Assembly: GCF_037176765.1 (NCBI RefSeq)
Contig: NC_090025.1
Span: 17,595,545-17,659,544 of the forward strand
From: Anolis sagrei
Lineage: Eukaryota; Chordata; Lepidosauria; Squamata; Anolidae
Direction of reading: 5' to 3'
DNA length: 64,000 bases
Part shown: piece by piece, positions 35,855 through 44,491 of the stretch
How the letters are laid out: each line of letters starts with the position of its first letter
Numbering within the stretch: position 1 is the stretch's first letter
Notes under the pieces: generated by a model
What the model was told of the DNA's origin: nothing
Databases searched by the model: none
Seen by the model: the letters and a program-made list of their open reading frames with translations, nothing else
Translations under genes and position numbers: made by a program

Positions 35855-38800
35855 CTTTATTTATATCCCACTGTCATTTCCCCAATGGGGACTCAGAGTG
35901 GCTTACATGAGGCCAAGCCCAAATAACAATTATAATAAAAAAAAACCAAAACACAAACCGAAAACGCAAACAATAAACAATAACATCATAGTTGCATGAA
36001 ACAAATGAATACATAACAATGTGAAAATTACAGTAAACACATGTTCAATAACAGTGGGCGGGCTACATGTCATGATTAAAAGACAAACTAATTAAAACTA
36101 ATTAAAAACTCGAGCGAGATAAAAGAGAGAAGCAGGTTATTTCACACTGACATTATTATAGAGATAATATCACATGAAAGCTGACTGGCACAACCTGGGG
36201 ATCACAACCAGACACAGTGAAGACATCTGTCCTTGTGCTTTGCTACTCTTCTGCTGAGTATGCATGCTCAGTGTGGAATACATCTCACCATGCTAAAACC
36301 CTGCATGAGGAGCTGGAGCTGATAGAGGGAGCTCATCCGCCTCTCCCCGGATTCGAACCTGCGACCTGTCGGTCTTCAGTCCTGCCGGCATAGGAGTTTA
36401 ACCCACTGCGCCACCAGGGGCTCCATCAAATCATCCGGGCGTTCCCTGGGCAACGTCCTTGCAGACAACCAATTCTCTCACACCAGAAGCGACTTGCAGT
36501 TTCTCATGTCGCTCCTGACATGACAAAAAAATCCCATGCTAAAACAGTGGATGTGGCTCTAAATGAGACATGACGCATTATCACAGGATGTCTATGCTCC
36601 ACACCACTGTTTAGCCGGGATTGCTCCACCTGACATCTGCCGGGAAGTAGCAGCCAATAATGAAAGGACTAAAGCAGTGACATCTCCGTCCCATCTTCTG
36701 TTCGGATATAAGCCAGAATGCCAATGGCTTAAATCAAGAAACAGCTTCCTAAGATCTACAGAGATACTCACAGGAACACCTCAGCAAGCGGGAGTCCAAA
36801 AGTGGCAGGCTAAAACCCAGCACCTCAATCAGTAGCTGAGACCAGATGAGAAACTCCCCTCTGGGCACATAGAAGACTGGGCGACCTGAAAGGTACTGAA
36901 TAGACTGCGCTCTGGAACCATGAGATGCAGAGCCAACTTTAAGAAATGGGGCTACAAAGTGGAGTCTACGACATGCGAGTTTGGAGAAGAGCAAAGCACA
37001 GACCACTTACTCCAATGCATTCTGAGCCCTACCACATGCACATCTCCTCACTGCGACACCAGAAACACTCAAAGTGGCCAGTTTCTAGTAAAAGGACATT
37101 TAGTATAATGCCAAGTTTTAAACTTTGTTTGTGGTTATAAATACACTATAACTGTACCCTCAATTTGCTTCGGACACGATAAATAAATTGACATTTTAAA
37201 AAACTTCTGTTAAAATGTCCATAAAGCATACAATAACATCTTTGCAAGTTCGATTCTAAAATCTTGTGCATGTTTACTATTAAAAAGGTTCCATGTAAAT
37301 TGGTATTTGTTTTCCATAAAAAATAAATAATACAGAGCTATTTATTTCCTGTAAACAAGCACAGGATAGAACAGGCTCAGCCTGTAAATGTGCTTGTTGC
37401 TTTTGGTTCTGCCTCCAAACACCCCCAAAGTTAACCCAAATGCCATCTACTTTATTTTGCTGTTCTGAAACTAGTCCTTTCTCATTTACAATCCAAAGCA
37501 GGATTCTTTCCCTCTCATTGTCTTACCGTTTATGATTACACACTTTCACACTTTTTTCACTGGCATGTGTAATTACTGTAGCTTATAAAAAGGATGGCAC
37601 ACAAAGCAGATTTCGCAATATCTAAATATACGGTATTAGTGGTTTCTTTGAAAATGCATTGACCCTTAATTTCTTGAAAGAATTCTAAAGCTATTCTTAA
37701 GACAAAATTGACCGATGTTGTTTTACAACATTCTCATGCTAACGTATACTACTAAGGTCAATTTCTAAGATTTCAGAACCATTGTAACTGAACTTGTTAA
37801 AATGCATTAATTTGATTAGATGAGTTCTGGACTTTATGACGAAATTACTTACTGCTTGTATAGAGAATCTTGGCAAGCACCATTTCCAGAATAGCCCCAC
37901 GACTTCCTTCTCCAAGCATGTGCAACTTTAGAGAAAAATAAATTATAAAATCATAAATGCATACAAGCAGATACCCTCTAAACTTCCAAAATATTAACTC
38001 GAAGTCAGCTTTATTTTGATCCAATTCCACATTATGCTGGAAACAAAGACTCTTCTGTGTCATTTAGTATAGGTCACAATTGGAAATTAAATGCAGTTAA
38101 AATAGCTCAACCTTGTGAAAACAATGGATTCTGGATTGTGGTAAAATTGTCATTTCACTGCCAAAGGCTACACACATTTCAAACACCTGTTCCACCAAAT
38201 TGCACCGATTTGAGCCACTGCTACTACTGAATCAGCAACTACATGTTAGGAAAAATGTAACAAAATTCTCAGATTTCAGAGGCAACACACCATCAAATAA
38301 ATGTGTAATTTCTCTACAGAATTATTGAAAGCTGGGAGAAAAATAAAAATTAAGAAATATCTATTAATACCAAAGGCATAGAAAATAACAGCACTCACAA
38401 TAACTGTTGAAAACTATCAAAATTATTTCCCAGTATCACTTCCAAAGCTTTAATTGCCTGTGTTTGGACTGACATGTAATTTAGTGGGTTCAGGAAATGA
38501 AAAGCATGTAATCCAGTGTAATTACAAATAAAAATTATTTTTTTAGAATACTATGGCACCTTACATTATAACAACAGCAGCAACATTAATTGGTGCAATA
38601 TTTCAAAACAAGACTAGACTGACATTGTTAAATATTTCAGAAAAGCTTCAAGAGTTTGATAACTAACCTCATCAACTACAACTAGACCCAGGTCACAAAT
38701 TTGACCCGTCTCTATTAAGGAATTCACCAGGCTATGTCCCTTTTCAATGGTAGCAACATAAAGGGACTTCTTTTGTCTTCGTTTGATTGGTGGAATCCTT

Positions 38801-41800
38801 CCTTTGCTTCCTGCATATTCTTCAACCAGAAAGCCAAGTTCCATTCCAAAACCTGATAATCCACCAACCTGTAAAAAAACAACAAATATATGAAGAAAAA
38901 TTAAATCTACAGTGAACATTAGGAGCCCCCGGTGGTGCAGTGGGTTAAACCCCTGTGCCAGCAGGACTGAAGACCGACAGGTCGCAGGTTCGAATCCGGA
39001 GAGAGGCGGATGAGCTCCCTCTATTAGCTCCAGCTCCTCATGCGGGGACATGAGAGAAGCCTCCCACAAGAATGATAAAAACATCAAATCATCCAGGCGT
39101 CCCCTGGGCAATGTCCTTGCAGATGGCCAATTCTCTCACACCAGGAGTCACTCCTGACACGACAAAAAAAAAAAAAAAAGGAACTGATTCTTAAATTTAC
39201 TTTATGTGGATGTGTTAATTTGTACACTAGTCTAAGGCCAGATTATGAACACATACTCAATGTCACAGAAAAAAACCCAAAGAAAATCTTGTAAATGCCC
39301 TCATCAAAAGAATATTACACAGCAATGAATATGAAAATAACACCTGCCTTACAAACATTCCATGAAGTTCAATTGATTTTCTTTGTAATTAAATGTGCAT
39401 AAAATTACAACCTGTCACTATTGCAAAAGGGCTGGGGGTAAATAAAATGCAAGGCTGCCAACAAATATAATACTAATTTTATACCTTCTCCTGCACTATC
39501 GCCACATAAGGAAGGATCATCAGAACATCCATTTGTTTGCAAAGTAGTTCTTGAAGGATTAATATTTCAGCAACGAGTGTTTTTCCACCACTGGTTGGCA
39601 AGGAGTATATCAAATTCTTTCTCTGTTGCAATGATTCTAATGTCAAACAAGTATGTTGCCAATCTGTGCAAATTAAAAAAAACTATTTAGTTCTCCCATT
39701 TTAGTATGTCTAACATTCAAGTCCAAACTAAAGTTCTCTTATAAAATTCTACAAAAGCTCTCTAAAGGATGAGAGTTCAGCAGAATCACACAGCTCTAAG
39801 TGATCGACATCCATTAAGTTCCACCATCTGCCAAAGCAGGCATCATTTTTCTACAGTACATCTGAGAAGGAAAATTCAGTTTCAGTTTAGAGTCCATAGT
39901 CTGCTGATTTGTGAGTGAACAAAAGCATCAAAATTTGGCAATTTGCTCATACGGACTTGCTTACCCCCCTCACCCAGCATAATTACCATCCAGTATCAAA
40001 TCGACACATTTTACATTATTCCTGATGTTTCTGTGATCTCACATTAGTTAGTGTAGAACAAGGATGACTCTATAAAAGCTGATTACTGCTCATAGCAAGA
40101 TTTTTTAAAGAACGGTAAACAATGAGAAATTTGAAAACAAACCACTGCTGGAAATATGCAATGCCTACTGTGTAAACTCAAATGGGACTGGCATTCCAAT
40201 AATTATAAATTTGGGGTGACATATGAGGATGTAATGGAATACAATGGAAAATTAAGTTTTACTATTTGTTTTGCAATTAGCTTAACTGACATGTTCTTTG
40301 ACAGAAGGCAGTAAAGCTGGTTATGTTCAGAATGATAGCTGTGATGGATGACGTATTGGAATAGGCAGCCAATCTGGATTCCTGGCTAAAAGAATGGAAC
40401 TTCCATCTCCACTTCAACAGTTCTTGTTATCTGTGTGTTTTAAAAAGCGTATTCTTGCTTAAGCACACTTCAGATCAATGGTTCTCAACCTGTGGGTGGA
40501 GCCCCCGGAGGCGCAGTGGGTTAAACCCTTGTGCCAGCAAGACTGAAGACCGACAGGTTGCAGGTTCGAATCCGGTGAGAGTGTGGATGAGTTCCCGCTA
40601 TCAGCTCCAGCTCCTCATGTGGGGACATGAGAGAAGCTTCCCACAAGGATGGTAACACATCAAAACATCTGGGCGTCCCTTGAGCAACGTCCTTGCAGAT
40701 GGCCAATTCTCTCACATCAGAAGCAACTTGCAGTTTCTCAAGTCACTCCTGACACACATACACACAAAACAAAAACCTGTGGGTCCCCAGATGTTTTGGC
40801 CTTCAACTCCCAGAAATCCTAACAGTTAGTAAACTGGCTGGGATTCCTGAGAAATAAAGACCAAAACATCTGGGGACCCACAGGTTGAGAACCACTGCTT
40901 TAGATTGTGGTTCTGTTAAAATGCATAACAACATAAGAACAACAATCTCATTTTGACATTTTAATAAAATTTCATACCATGTTATATTTTCAATAAGTTT
41001 TCTGTCTCAAAAGTACTCATGTTTTTGTCTTTATATTACTTAAATATATAATTCAATCCCAACACAATGAAGAAAGGTACAAATAAAATAACTCAGTTTC
41101 ATTTACAATGTAAAACCTTTAGCAAAGTGAAACCTTTAGCACAGAATACAGTATAACAATGAGGAAAGTGATATTACCATAAAGTTTCTCAATTTTTCTG
41201 AACTGAAGTAGTAGCTCCTTGACTTTGGTGGGTAAACCATAAAAAGGGCCAATATCAACGAAGGGAGAAGTGTTTGTTTTCTCAATAATGCCAATCTCTT
41301 CAGAAACAACAGCTTCTTTGAGCTGTTTACTTTTAGATACTAACAGAGTTGAAGTTCTGGCATTTCCAGTCATTGTACTTTTGAGACGGTCTTTGAGACT
41401 TTTCCTCCTACTTGCTTCAAACGAAGCACTTGCAGAAGAATCGGTAACTTTGCTCTTTTCTATATCATTGCAATAAAGGAGATCTGCAACCTTGTCAAGA
41501 CTGTCATTTAAACAGTGGGCCCCTTCTCTCCCATATTCTGCTCTGTGAGGGCCAACAAAACATTCATCTGATTTTTTGAAAAACAAAAGCTGTGATGATG
41601 GCAGGCTTTCAAAACTATCATTGAGATGCTTTAAACTTTGATCCTCTTGTTCTGTCACGATTCTCAATAAATCACATTCATTTCTGTTTCCGTCGCTCTT
41701 TGCAGTTTTGGCCACATTCTTATCATTCTGCAACTGAACATCTCCACAGACCGGCTTCATAGTTGCATTACGGTCCAGTTTATTGCAATCCCGAACATCA

Positions 41801-44491
41801 TCAGCAGACTGCAGGCAATTTTGCTCCAGATCGTCTGCCAACAAAGAGTCATTGCCAAAGCTGTCATAATCTCCAAAGAGGTCATCTTCGCTGTCAACGC
41901 ACTGCAAGGAAAGAGAATATATGTATTAGTATTTTTAATATAAACAGGATCAAAATTTAGAAAAGAAATGTAAGCCTGTTAGTATAATGAAACTTCGGCC
42001 CTCCAGGGGTTTTGGACTTCAACTCCCACAATTTCTAACAGCCTACTAGCTGTTAGGAATTGTGTGAGTTGAAGTCCAAAACACCGGTAGGGCTGGCCAA
42101 AGTTTGCCCATGACTGATCTACACTTTAGAATAAATGCAGCTTGATGCCACTTTAAACTGTCATGGCTCGGTAACACGGAATCATGGGGATCTTTTCTGC
42201 CAAAGAGAGCAGGGGCCTCACCAAACTATAACTCCCGGAATCCTTAGCACTGAGGCCTAGCAGTCAGAGTGAAGCCTAACTGTATTAATTCAATGGCTGT
42301 TGGAGCCACTGAATGAACTGTTTAGAGCTTTGTAGGCTAAAGTCAGCACTTTGAATTGTGCTCGGTAGCAAACCGGCAGCCAGTGGAGCTGGCGCAACAG
42401 GGGGGTTGTATGCACCCTGAATGTGAGCGATCTGGTTACCGCCTGTTTATTATTTATTTATTTACTGTATTTATATACCGCTTTTCTCAGCCCGAAGGTG
42501 ACTCAAGGCGGTTTACCGTCAGCGGACCATTTGTTGGACCATTTGAAGCTTCCGAGCAGTCTTCAAAGTGCATTGTAGTAGTCCATATGGGATGTAACCA
42601 GAGTGTGGACTACCATGATCAAGTCAGACTTCCCAAGGTATGGGCGCAGCTGGCGCACAAGTTTTAACTGTGCAAATACCTCAACGATGAGCCCAGGAGA
42701 ACTCCCAATCTGCGAACCTGTGTCTTCAGAGGGAGTGTGACCCCATCCAACACAGGCTGTAACCCTTTGCCCTGTTTGGTCTGTATTGTCTGGATTCAAT
42801 TTCAATTTGTTCGCCCTCATCCAGACCGTCACAGCTGATTTAAGTCGTTGACATGCTGGCTGATACCCATACAAGGGATGAGCTGGAGGTGTCACTGCCT
42901 TGGTCCTTTCACTATTGGCTGCTACTTCCCAGCAGATGTCAGGTGGTGCAATACTGGCTAAACAGTGTAATTTCTCCAGTGGTGTAGGGCGCAGACACCC
43001 TATGATAATGCGGCATGTCTCATTAAGAGCCACATCTACTGTTTTAGTGTGGTGAGATGGGTTCCACACTGGGCATACATACTCAGCAGCAGAGTGGCAT
43101 ACTGCAAGGGCAGCTAATCACCTCCCAACATCTCCAGCTCATCCCCTGTTTGGATATCAGTCAGCATGTCAACGACTTAAATCAAGAAATAGTTTTCTAA
43201 GATCTACAGAGACACTCGCTGGAACACCTCAGCAAGCAAGAGTCTCAATGGCTGATACCAAATGAGAGACTCCCCCCTGGGCACACAGAAGACTGGGCGA
43301 CTTGGAAGGCACTGAACAGACTGCGCTCTGGCACCATGAGATGCAGAGCCAACTTTAAGAAATGGGGCCACAAAGTGGAATCCATGACATGCGAGTGTGG
43401 AGAAGAGCAAACTACAGACTACCTGCTGCAATGCAACCTGAGCCCTGCTACATGCACAATGGAGGACCTTCTTGCAGAAACACCAGAAGCACTCCAAGTG
43501 GCCAGATACTGGTCAAAGGACATTTAATCAACTACCAAACTCACATAATTCTATGCAAAATAAGTCTCTCCAGAACTTTGTAGAGGTGGCACAACAGGGA
43601 GATTGGTCTATAGCTTTTTGGATCATTACGGTCTTTGCCTGGCTTCAAGATGGCGATGACTCTTGCTTTCCTCCAGATTTTGGGGATCTGACAGGATGCA
43701 GTGCAGTTGTTCATCAGCTCCAGCAGCCAGTGCCTTGCTTTTGGGCCAAAGTTCTTGATTTGTTCCATCCATAGATCATCCAGGCCAGCTGCTTTGCCAT
43801 TTGTACATGCTGCAATGCAACCTGAGCCCTGCCACATGCACAATGGAGGACTTTCTTGAGGCAACACCAGAGGCACTCCATGTGGCCAGATACTGGTCAA
43901 AGGACATTTAACCAACTGCCAAGCTTGCAAATTTTGTGTTTTGTTTGTTTGTTTGTAAAATGCAATGCAACTGTTTGTTCTGTCCCTGACACGATAAATA
44001 AATAACCTCCCAACAAAGGATTCCCCCAGGCAGGAAGAAGCCAGACCTTGAAACTGCAAGGCCATTAAATGCCAATCAAGCTGACCAACTGAAACATTCA
44101 CATCTACCTCAAACTGACAAAGAGTTCTTTCTCTCACCCTGGACATTCAGCAGATATATAAACCCCATCTGGCTGGTTTCCAACAACCTCTGAGGATGCT
44201 TGGAGTAGATGTAGGCGAAATGTCAGGAGAGAATGCTTCTGGAACATGGTCACATACAGCAGGGAAAACTGACAACAACCCAATGATTCAGGCCATGACA
44301 ATGAAGGAACACCTCCATAACTCAATAGGTTGTGATTCTTATCCCATTAATGGCTGCCTCACCTCAGGCCTGGGCCTCTCGAAGGCTTCCCCAGAGCCTG
44401 ACTTCTTGCGGGCTGGAGAAAGAGGAGAGCGGCCCCGTGCCCTCGCCCTGCTCCTCCTTCTCCTCCTCACAGCGATCCCGCCGCCTTCCAT
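20111..44491 (-). CDS. HELQ: DNA helicase HELQ (HEL308), complete, 18 exons, 1038 aa
   Basis: Ski2-like superfamily 2 ATP-dependent 3'-5' DNA helicase acting in the nucleus in crosslink repair, fork restart and RAD51-linked recombination. Eighteen exons join in frame to 1038 codons plus stop; human HELQ has 18 exons and 1101 residues. Visible motifs: a divergent N-terminus with the conserved patch FGDYDSF; Walker A PTSGGKT (307-313); DELH (410-413, split over exons 4 and 5); SAT (444-446); YHHSDL (589-594, Gly in human at 593); TSTLAAGVN (617-625); [10 protein letters not shown] (650-659). The C-terminal helical and HhH-like part includes [20 protein letters not shown]. The C-terminus ends PTDMP, about ten residues short of human. 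All introns are GT-AG except intron 13 (GC-AG). A minus-strand AATAAA lies at 19986-19991. An ATG at 44513, out of frame, would make a 50-codon reading frame overlapping the start. The gene is divergent from MRPS18C. Confidence 0.96.
20361..20712 (+). mobile_element. CR1 LINE 3' end in HELQ intron 17, with 70-bp tandem duplication
   Basis: The block TTCCTTGGAGACTAGGACGC onward occurs at 20368 and again at 20438. Ends GGTTGGACTGGATGGCCCAT and ATTCTATGATTCTG. Confidence 0.82.
21370..21917 (+). mobile_element. R4-clade LINE 3' end in HELQ intron 17
   Basis: Open for about 160 codons: [40 protein letters not shown] (PD..D.K of a restriction-like endonuclease) and [16 protein letters not shown]. 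Typical C-terminus of the Dong/R4 group. Followed by (AAT)n at 21916-21963. Confidence 0.82.
21916..21963. repeat. (AAT)n microsatellite
   Basis: About 16 AAT units at the 3' end of the R4 copy. Confidence 0.95.
22202..22336 (-). CDS. HELQ: HELQ exon 17 (residues 969-1013)
   Basis: Encodes [20 protein letters not shown] then [20 protein letters not shown] and VSSAK, the C-terminal HhH-like DNA-contact region. Acceptor TCCACAG, donor GTGAAC, phase 0. Confidence 0.96.
22337..23334. other. HELQ intron 16
   Basis: A short (CA)n run at 22577-22593 and two weak CR1 3'-end-like pieces (about 22875-22975 and 23050-23090); otherwise unrecognised. Confidence 0.45.
23335..23448 (-). CDS. HELQ: HELQ exon 16 (residues 931-968)
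   Basis: Encodes [20 protein letters not shown] then [18 protein letters not shown]. Acceptor TTACAG, donor GTTAGT, phase 0. Confidence 0.96.
23449..24106. other. HELQ intron 15, no repeat recognised
   Basis: Unique-looking AT-rich intron; nothing assignable. Confidence 0.45.
24107..24280 (-). CDS. HELQ: HELQ exon 15 (residues 873-930)
   Basis: Encodes [20 protein letters not shown], then [16 protein letters not shown] and SSSVLHFCE. Acceptor TCTTCTTAG, donor GTAATG, phase 0. Confidence 0.96.
24300..24775 (+). mobile_element. Penelope-like element 3' part in HELQ intron 14
   Basis: Starts in the GIY-YIG-side coding end ([20 protein letters not shown]) and runs to the terminal hammerhead-like region at about 24676-24713. 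Begins 20 bases upstream of the exon 15 acceptor. Confidence 0.72.
24853..25190 (+). mobile_element. Non-autonomous Helitron in HELQ intron 14
   Basis: Starts TCTATATTAATAAAAATG after an A and ends with hairpin GCCACAGCAATGTGTGGC, an 11-nt spacer and CTAG before a T. The 5'-TC, 3'-hairpin-CTAG and A/T host site are the Helitron signature. A TA/CA-rich run lies inside (about 25059-25150). Confidence 0.8.
25205..25370 (+). mobile_element. Sauria-type SINE, diverged
   Basis: Recognised by TTGGGCAAGTCAA and CTCTCAGCCTCAG blocks; directly follows the Helitron end. Confidence 0.65.
25394..25492 (-). CDS. HELQ: HELQ exon 14 (residues 840-872)
   Basis: Encodes [20 protein letters not shown] then [13 protein letters not shown], aligned with human FSQLSPAEQNVAAILGVSES. 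Acceptor TTCTCTAG, donor GTAAAA, phase 0. Confidence 0.95.
25889..26046 (-). CDS. HELQ: HELQ exon 13, followed by a GC donor (residues 787-839)
   Basis: Encodes [20 protein letters not shown], then [14 protein letters not shown] and PDWIVYFKE. Acceptor ACTGTTTAG. The donor reads AG|GCAAGT, a GC-AG intron; human homology resumes cleanly in exon 14. Confidence 0.94.
26213..26532 (-). mobile_element. SINE family B in HELQ intron 12
   Basis: Minus-strand copy, near complete, ending at the head-side CATCACCGGGGGG. Confidence 0.85.
26866..26983. mobile_element. Inverted pair of CR1 fragments
   Basis: 26866-26903 is the reverse complement, with small differences, of 26925-26965 (TTAGGAAGAACTTCCTAACT region). 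Confidence 0.7.
26986..27441 (-). mobile_element. tRNA-like SINE with an L2-type tail
   Basis: L2-type 3' end at 26993-27060 (minus) and a tRNA-like head at 27360-27441 with GGTTCGAA-like B-box (TTCGAACTCATGACC in plus). In HELQ intron 12. Confidence 0.65.
27913..28135 (-). CDS. HELQ: HELQ exon 12, winged-helix region (residues 713-787)
   Basis: Encodes [20 protein letters not shown] to [13 protein letters not shown], aligned with human IATNLDDIYHFMNGTFFGVQ and ITKLGRASFKG. Acceptor ACAGATAGC context, donor GTAATC, ends phase 1. Confidence 0.94.
28297..28401 (-). CDS. HELQ: HELQ exon 11 (residues 678-712)
   Basis: Encodes [19 protein letters not shown] then LLLSLVGLK, aligned with human PLENCYSHLVQEF. 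Acceptor ATTTTTAG, donor GTAATT, phase 0. Confidence 0.93.
28850..29040 (+). mobile_element. Sauria-type SINE
   Basis: CTCTGGAGACCAGGGT and GGCCAAGTCACACTCTCT blocks typical of the family; 3' tail worn. Confidence 0.7.
29171..29435 (-). mobile_element. SINE family A inside an (AAT)n tract
   Basis: Full copy flanked on both sides by AAT repeats that form the tail of a minus-strand L2 copy (29436-29625), so it landed in the L2 tail. Confidence 0.88.
29436..29990 (-). mobile_element. Two L2 LINE 3' ends in tandem
   Basis: 29436-29625 and about 29706-29990 each start with an AAT tract and CTTTATTTATACCC. Confidence 0.7.
30977..31118 (-). CDS. HELQ: HELQ exon 10 with motif VI (residues 630-677)
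   Basis: Encodes [19 protein letters not shown] then [20 protein letters not shown]. Helicase motif VI with both arginines is intact. Acceptor TTTCCTCAG, donor GTAACT, phase 0. Confidence 0.97.
31290..31750 (+). mobile_element. L2 LINE fragment split by a SINE
   Basis: Reads TTAATCGGGGCCAGC to CTCCACTGGCTCCCAACAAG; SINE at 31356-31644. Confidence 0.7.
31356..31644 (-). mobile_element. SINE family B inserted in an L2 copy
   Basis: Exact 14-bp duplications CTATAGGGAGCATA at 31342-31355 and 31645-31658 belong to a plus-strand L2 fragment (about 31290-31750). Confidence 0.93.
31873..32112 (-). CDS. HELQ: HELQ exon 9 with motifs IVa and V (residues 550-630)
   Basis: Encodes [20 protein letters not shown], then [12 protein letters not shown] and [15 protein letters not shown]. 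The codon for residue 593 (31983-31985, minus) is GAC, Asp, where human HELQ has Gly in HHSGL. Acceptor CTCCCTAG, donor GTTAGC, ends phase 2. Confidence 0.97.
32304..32449 (-). CDS. HELQ: HELQ exon 8 (residues 502-550)
   Basis: Encodes [20 protein letters not shown] then [20 protein letters not shown], the start of the second RecA-like domain. Acceptor CCTTTTTAG, donor GTATAT, ends phase 2. Confidence 0.96.
32615..33545 (-). mobile_element. L2 LINE 3' regions in HELQ intron 7
   Basis: Minus reading gives [19 protein letters not shown] and [20 protein letters not shown]; a second L2 end begins at about 33209. Confidence 0.78.
33755..34470 (+). mobile_element. L2 LINE 3' region
   Basis: Reads [20 protein letters not shown]; ends GGGGTATAAATAAAG and (ATT)n. 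Confidence 0.75.
34530..34712 (+). mobile_element. L2 LINE 3' end
   Basis: CCACCTTGAGTCCCCTGCGG, GGTATAAATGAAG, then (AAAT)n. Confidence 0.7.
34919..35017 (-). CDS. HELQ: HELQ exon 7 (residues 469-501)
   Basis: Encodes [20 protein letters not shown] then [13 protein letters not shown], matching human. Acceptor AAATCTAG, donor GTAATG, phase 0. Confidence 0.96.
35485..35582 (-). CDS. HELQ: HELQ exon 6 with motif III (residues 436-468)
   Basis: Encodes [20 protein letters not shown] and ends YTSNFRP. SAT is helicase motif III. Acceptor TTGTATAG, donor GTATGT, phase 0. Confidence 0.96.
35818..36175 (-). mobile_element. L2 LINE 3' end in HELQ intron 5
   Basis: AAT tract (35818-35854) followed by CTTTATTTATATCCCACTGT. 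Confidence 0.7.
36180..37197 (+). mobile_element. LINE family K, 3' end, interrupted by a SINE
   Basis: Reads [20 protein letters not shown] with a CxxC..H..C knuckle; tail ends ACACGATAAATAAAT. The SINE at 36300-36533 interrupts it. Confidence 0.8.
36300..36533 (+). mobile_element. SINE family A with inverted 5' half
   Basis: 36300-36424 is the tRNA-head half in minus orientation; 36425-36533 is the tail half in plus orientation ending in an A-run. The whole is flanked by exact 12-bp duplications CCATGCTAAAAC at 36288-36299 and 36534-36545, so it is one insertion. About 40 bp of middle sequence is absent at the junction. Confidence 0.9.
37200..38667. other. Mostly unique HELQ intron 5 end and intron 4
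   Basis: Apart from exon 5 (37853-37925), AT-rich sequence without recognised repeats; one of the least invaded parts of the gene. Confidence 0.4.
37853..37925 (-). CDS. HELQ: HELQ exon 5 (residues 412-436)
   Basis: Encodes [20 protein letters not shown] then LYTS; LH completes the DELH box. Acceptor CTCTAAAG, donor GTAAGT, ends phase 1. Confidence 0.96.
38668..38868 (-). CDS. HELQ: HELQ exon 4 (residues 345-411)
   Basis: Encodes [19 protein letters not shown] through [14 protein letters not shown] to LVVVDE, the first half of the DExH box. Acceptor TTTTTACAG; donor GTTAGT. The open frame continues upstream of the acceptor into an antisense SINE, but the acceptor and homology fix the boundary. 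Confidence 0.97.
38922..39179 (+). mobile_element. SINE family A, antisense in HELQ intron 3
   Basis: Full copy with 17-A tail. It starts 54 bases upstream (in transcript sense) of the exon 4 acceptor. Confidence 0.9.
39485..39663 (-). CDS. HELQ: HELQ exon 3 with Walker A (residues 285-344)
   Basis: Encodes [20 protein letters not shown] followed by PTSGGKT, the ATP-binding Walker A motif, then [11 protein letters not shown]. Nearly identical to human. Acceptor TTGCACAG, donor GTATAA, phase 0. Confidence 0.97.
40476..40897. mobile_element. Palindromic hAT MITE (family P2), with SINE inside
   Basis: Ends CAATGGTTCTCAACC and GGTTGAGAACCACTG; 8-bp duplication CTTCAGAT/CTTTAGAT. SINE at 40498-40774. 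Confidence 0.85.
40498..40774 (+). mobile_element. SINE family A inserted in a palindromic hAT MITE
   Basis: Duplicated ACCTGTGGGT at 40488-40497 and 40775-40784 flanks the copy and belongs to the MITE arm. Confidence 0.9.
41178..41901 (-). CDS. HELQ: HELQ exon 2 (residues 44-285)
   Basis: Large exon with the fast-evolving N-terminal region. Anchors to human are DLFGDYDSF near its start, [32 protein letters not shown], and [17 protein letters not shown] before IEKLY. Acceptor CCTTGCAG, donor GTAATA, ends phase 1. Confidence 0.94.
41990..42116. mobile_element. Palindromic MITE P1 in HELQ intron 1
   Basis: Inverted arms GGGTTTTGGACTTCAACTCC and GAGTTGAAGTCCAAAACACC. Confidence 0.8.
42262..42715 (-). 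mobile_element. L2 LINE 3' region in HELQ intron 1
   Basis: Contains GCCAGTGGAGCTGGCGCAAC and CTTCCGAGCAGTCTTCAAAG, reverse of the L2 coding end. Confidence 0.72.
42835..43545 (+). mobile_element. LINE family K copy with inverted 5' part
   Basis: 42835-43108 reads in minus ([20 protein letters not shown]), 43109-43545 in plus ([20 protein letters not shown]). Both carry the CAGCATGTCAACGACTTAAA block, so they overlap at the breakpoint, as expected of twin priming. Confidence 0.8.
43558..44006 (+). mobile_element. LINE family K copy, reverse transcriptase part inverted
   Basis: 43558-43808 in minus reads [20 protein letters not shown] and [16 protein letters not shown], reverse transcriptase; 43809-44006 in plus is the 3' tail from the knuckle region to ACACGATAAATAAAT. 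A second 5' inversion. Confidence 0.78.
44008..44300 (+). mobile_element. Penelope-like element 3' part in HELQ intron 1
   Basis: Runs from AACAAAGGATTCCCCCAGGC to ACAACAACCCAATGATTC; ends about 60 bases from the exon 1 donor. Confidence 0.68.
44363..44491 (-). CDS. HELQ: HELQ exon 1 (residues 1-43)
   Basis: ATG at 44491, followed by an Arg/Ser-rich, poorly conserved leader ([20 protein letters not shown]) and donor GTGAGG, phase 0. Human exon 1 is also basic but longer. The start is inferred from frame continuity into exon 2 and from the donor; its context (C at -3, G at +4) is moderate. Confidence 0.75.

Noticed and set aside
38614-39111. 165-codon open frame taken as one exon
   Set aside because: Only 38668-38868 is HELQ exon 4; the rest is read-through into an antisense SINE and beyond the donor.
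43541-44146. Long minus-strand open frame with reverse transcriptase sequence
   Set aside because: It joins a LINE reverse-transcriptase fragment to unrelated flanking sequence; no complete element or host gene.
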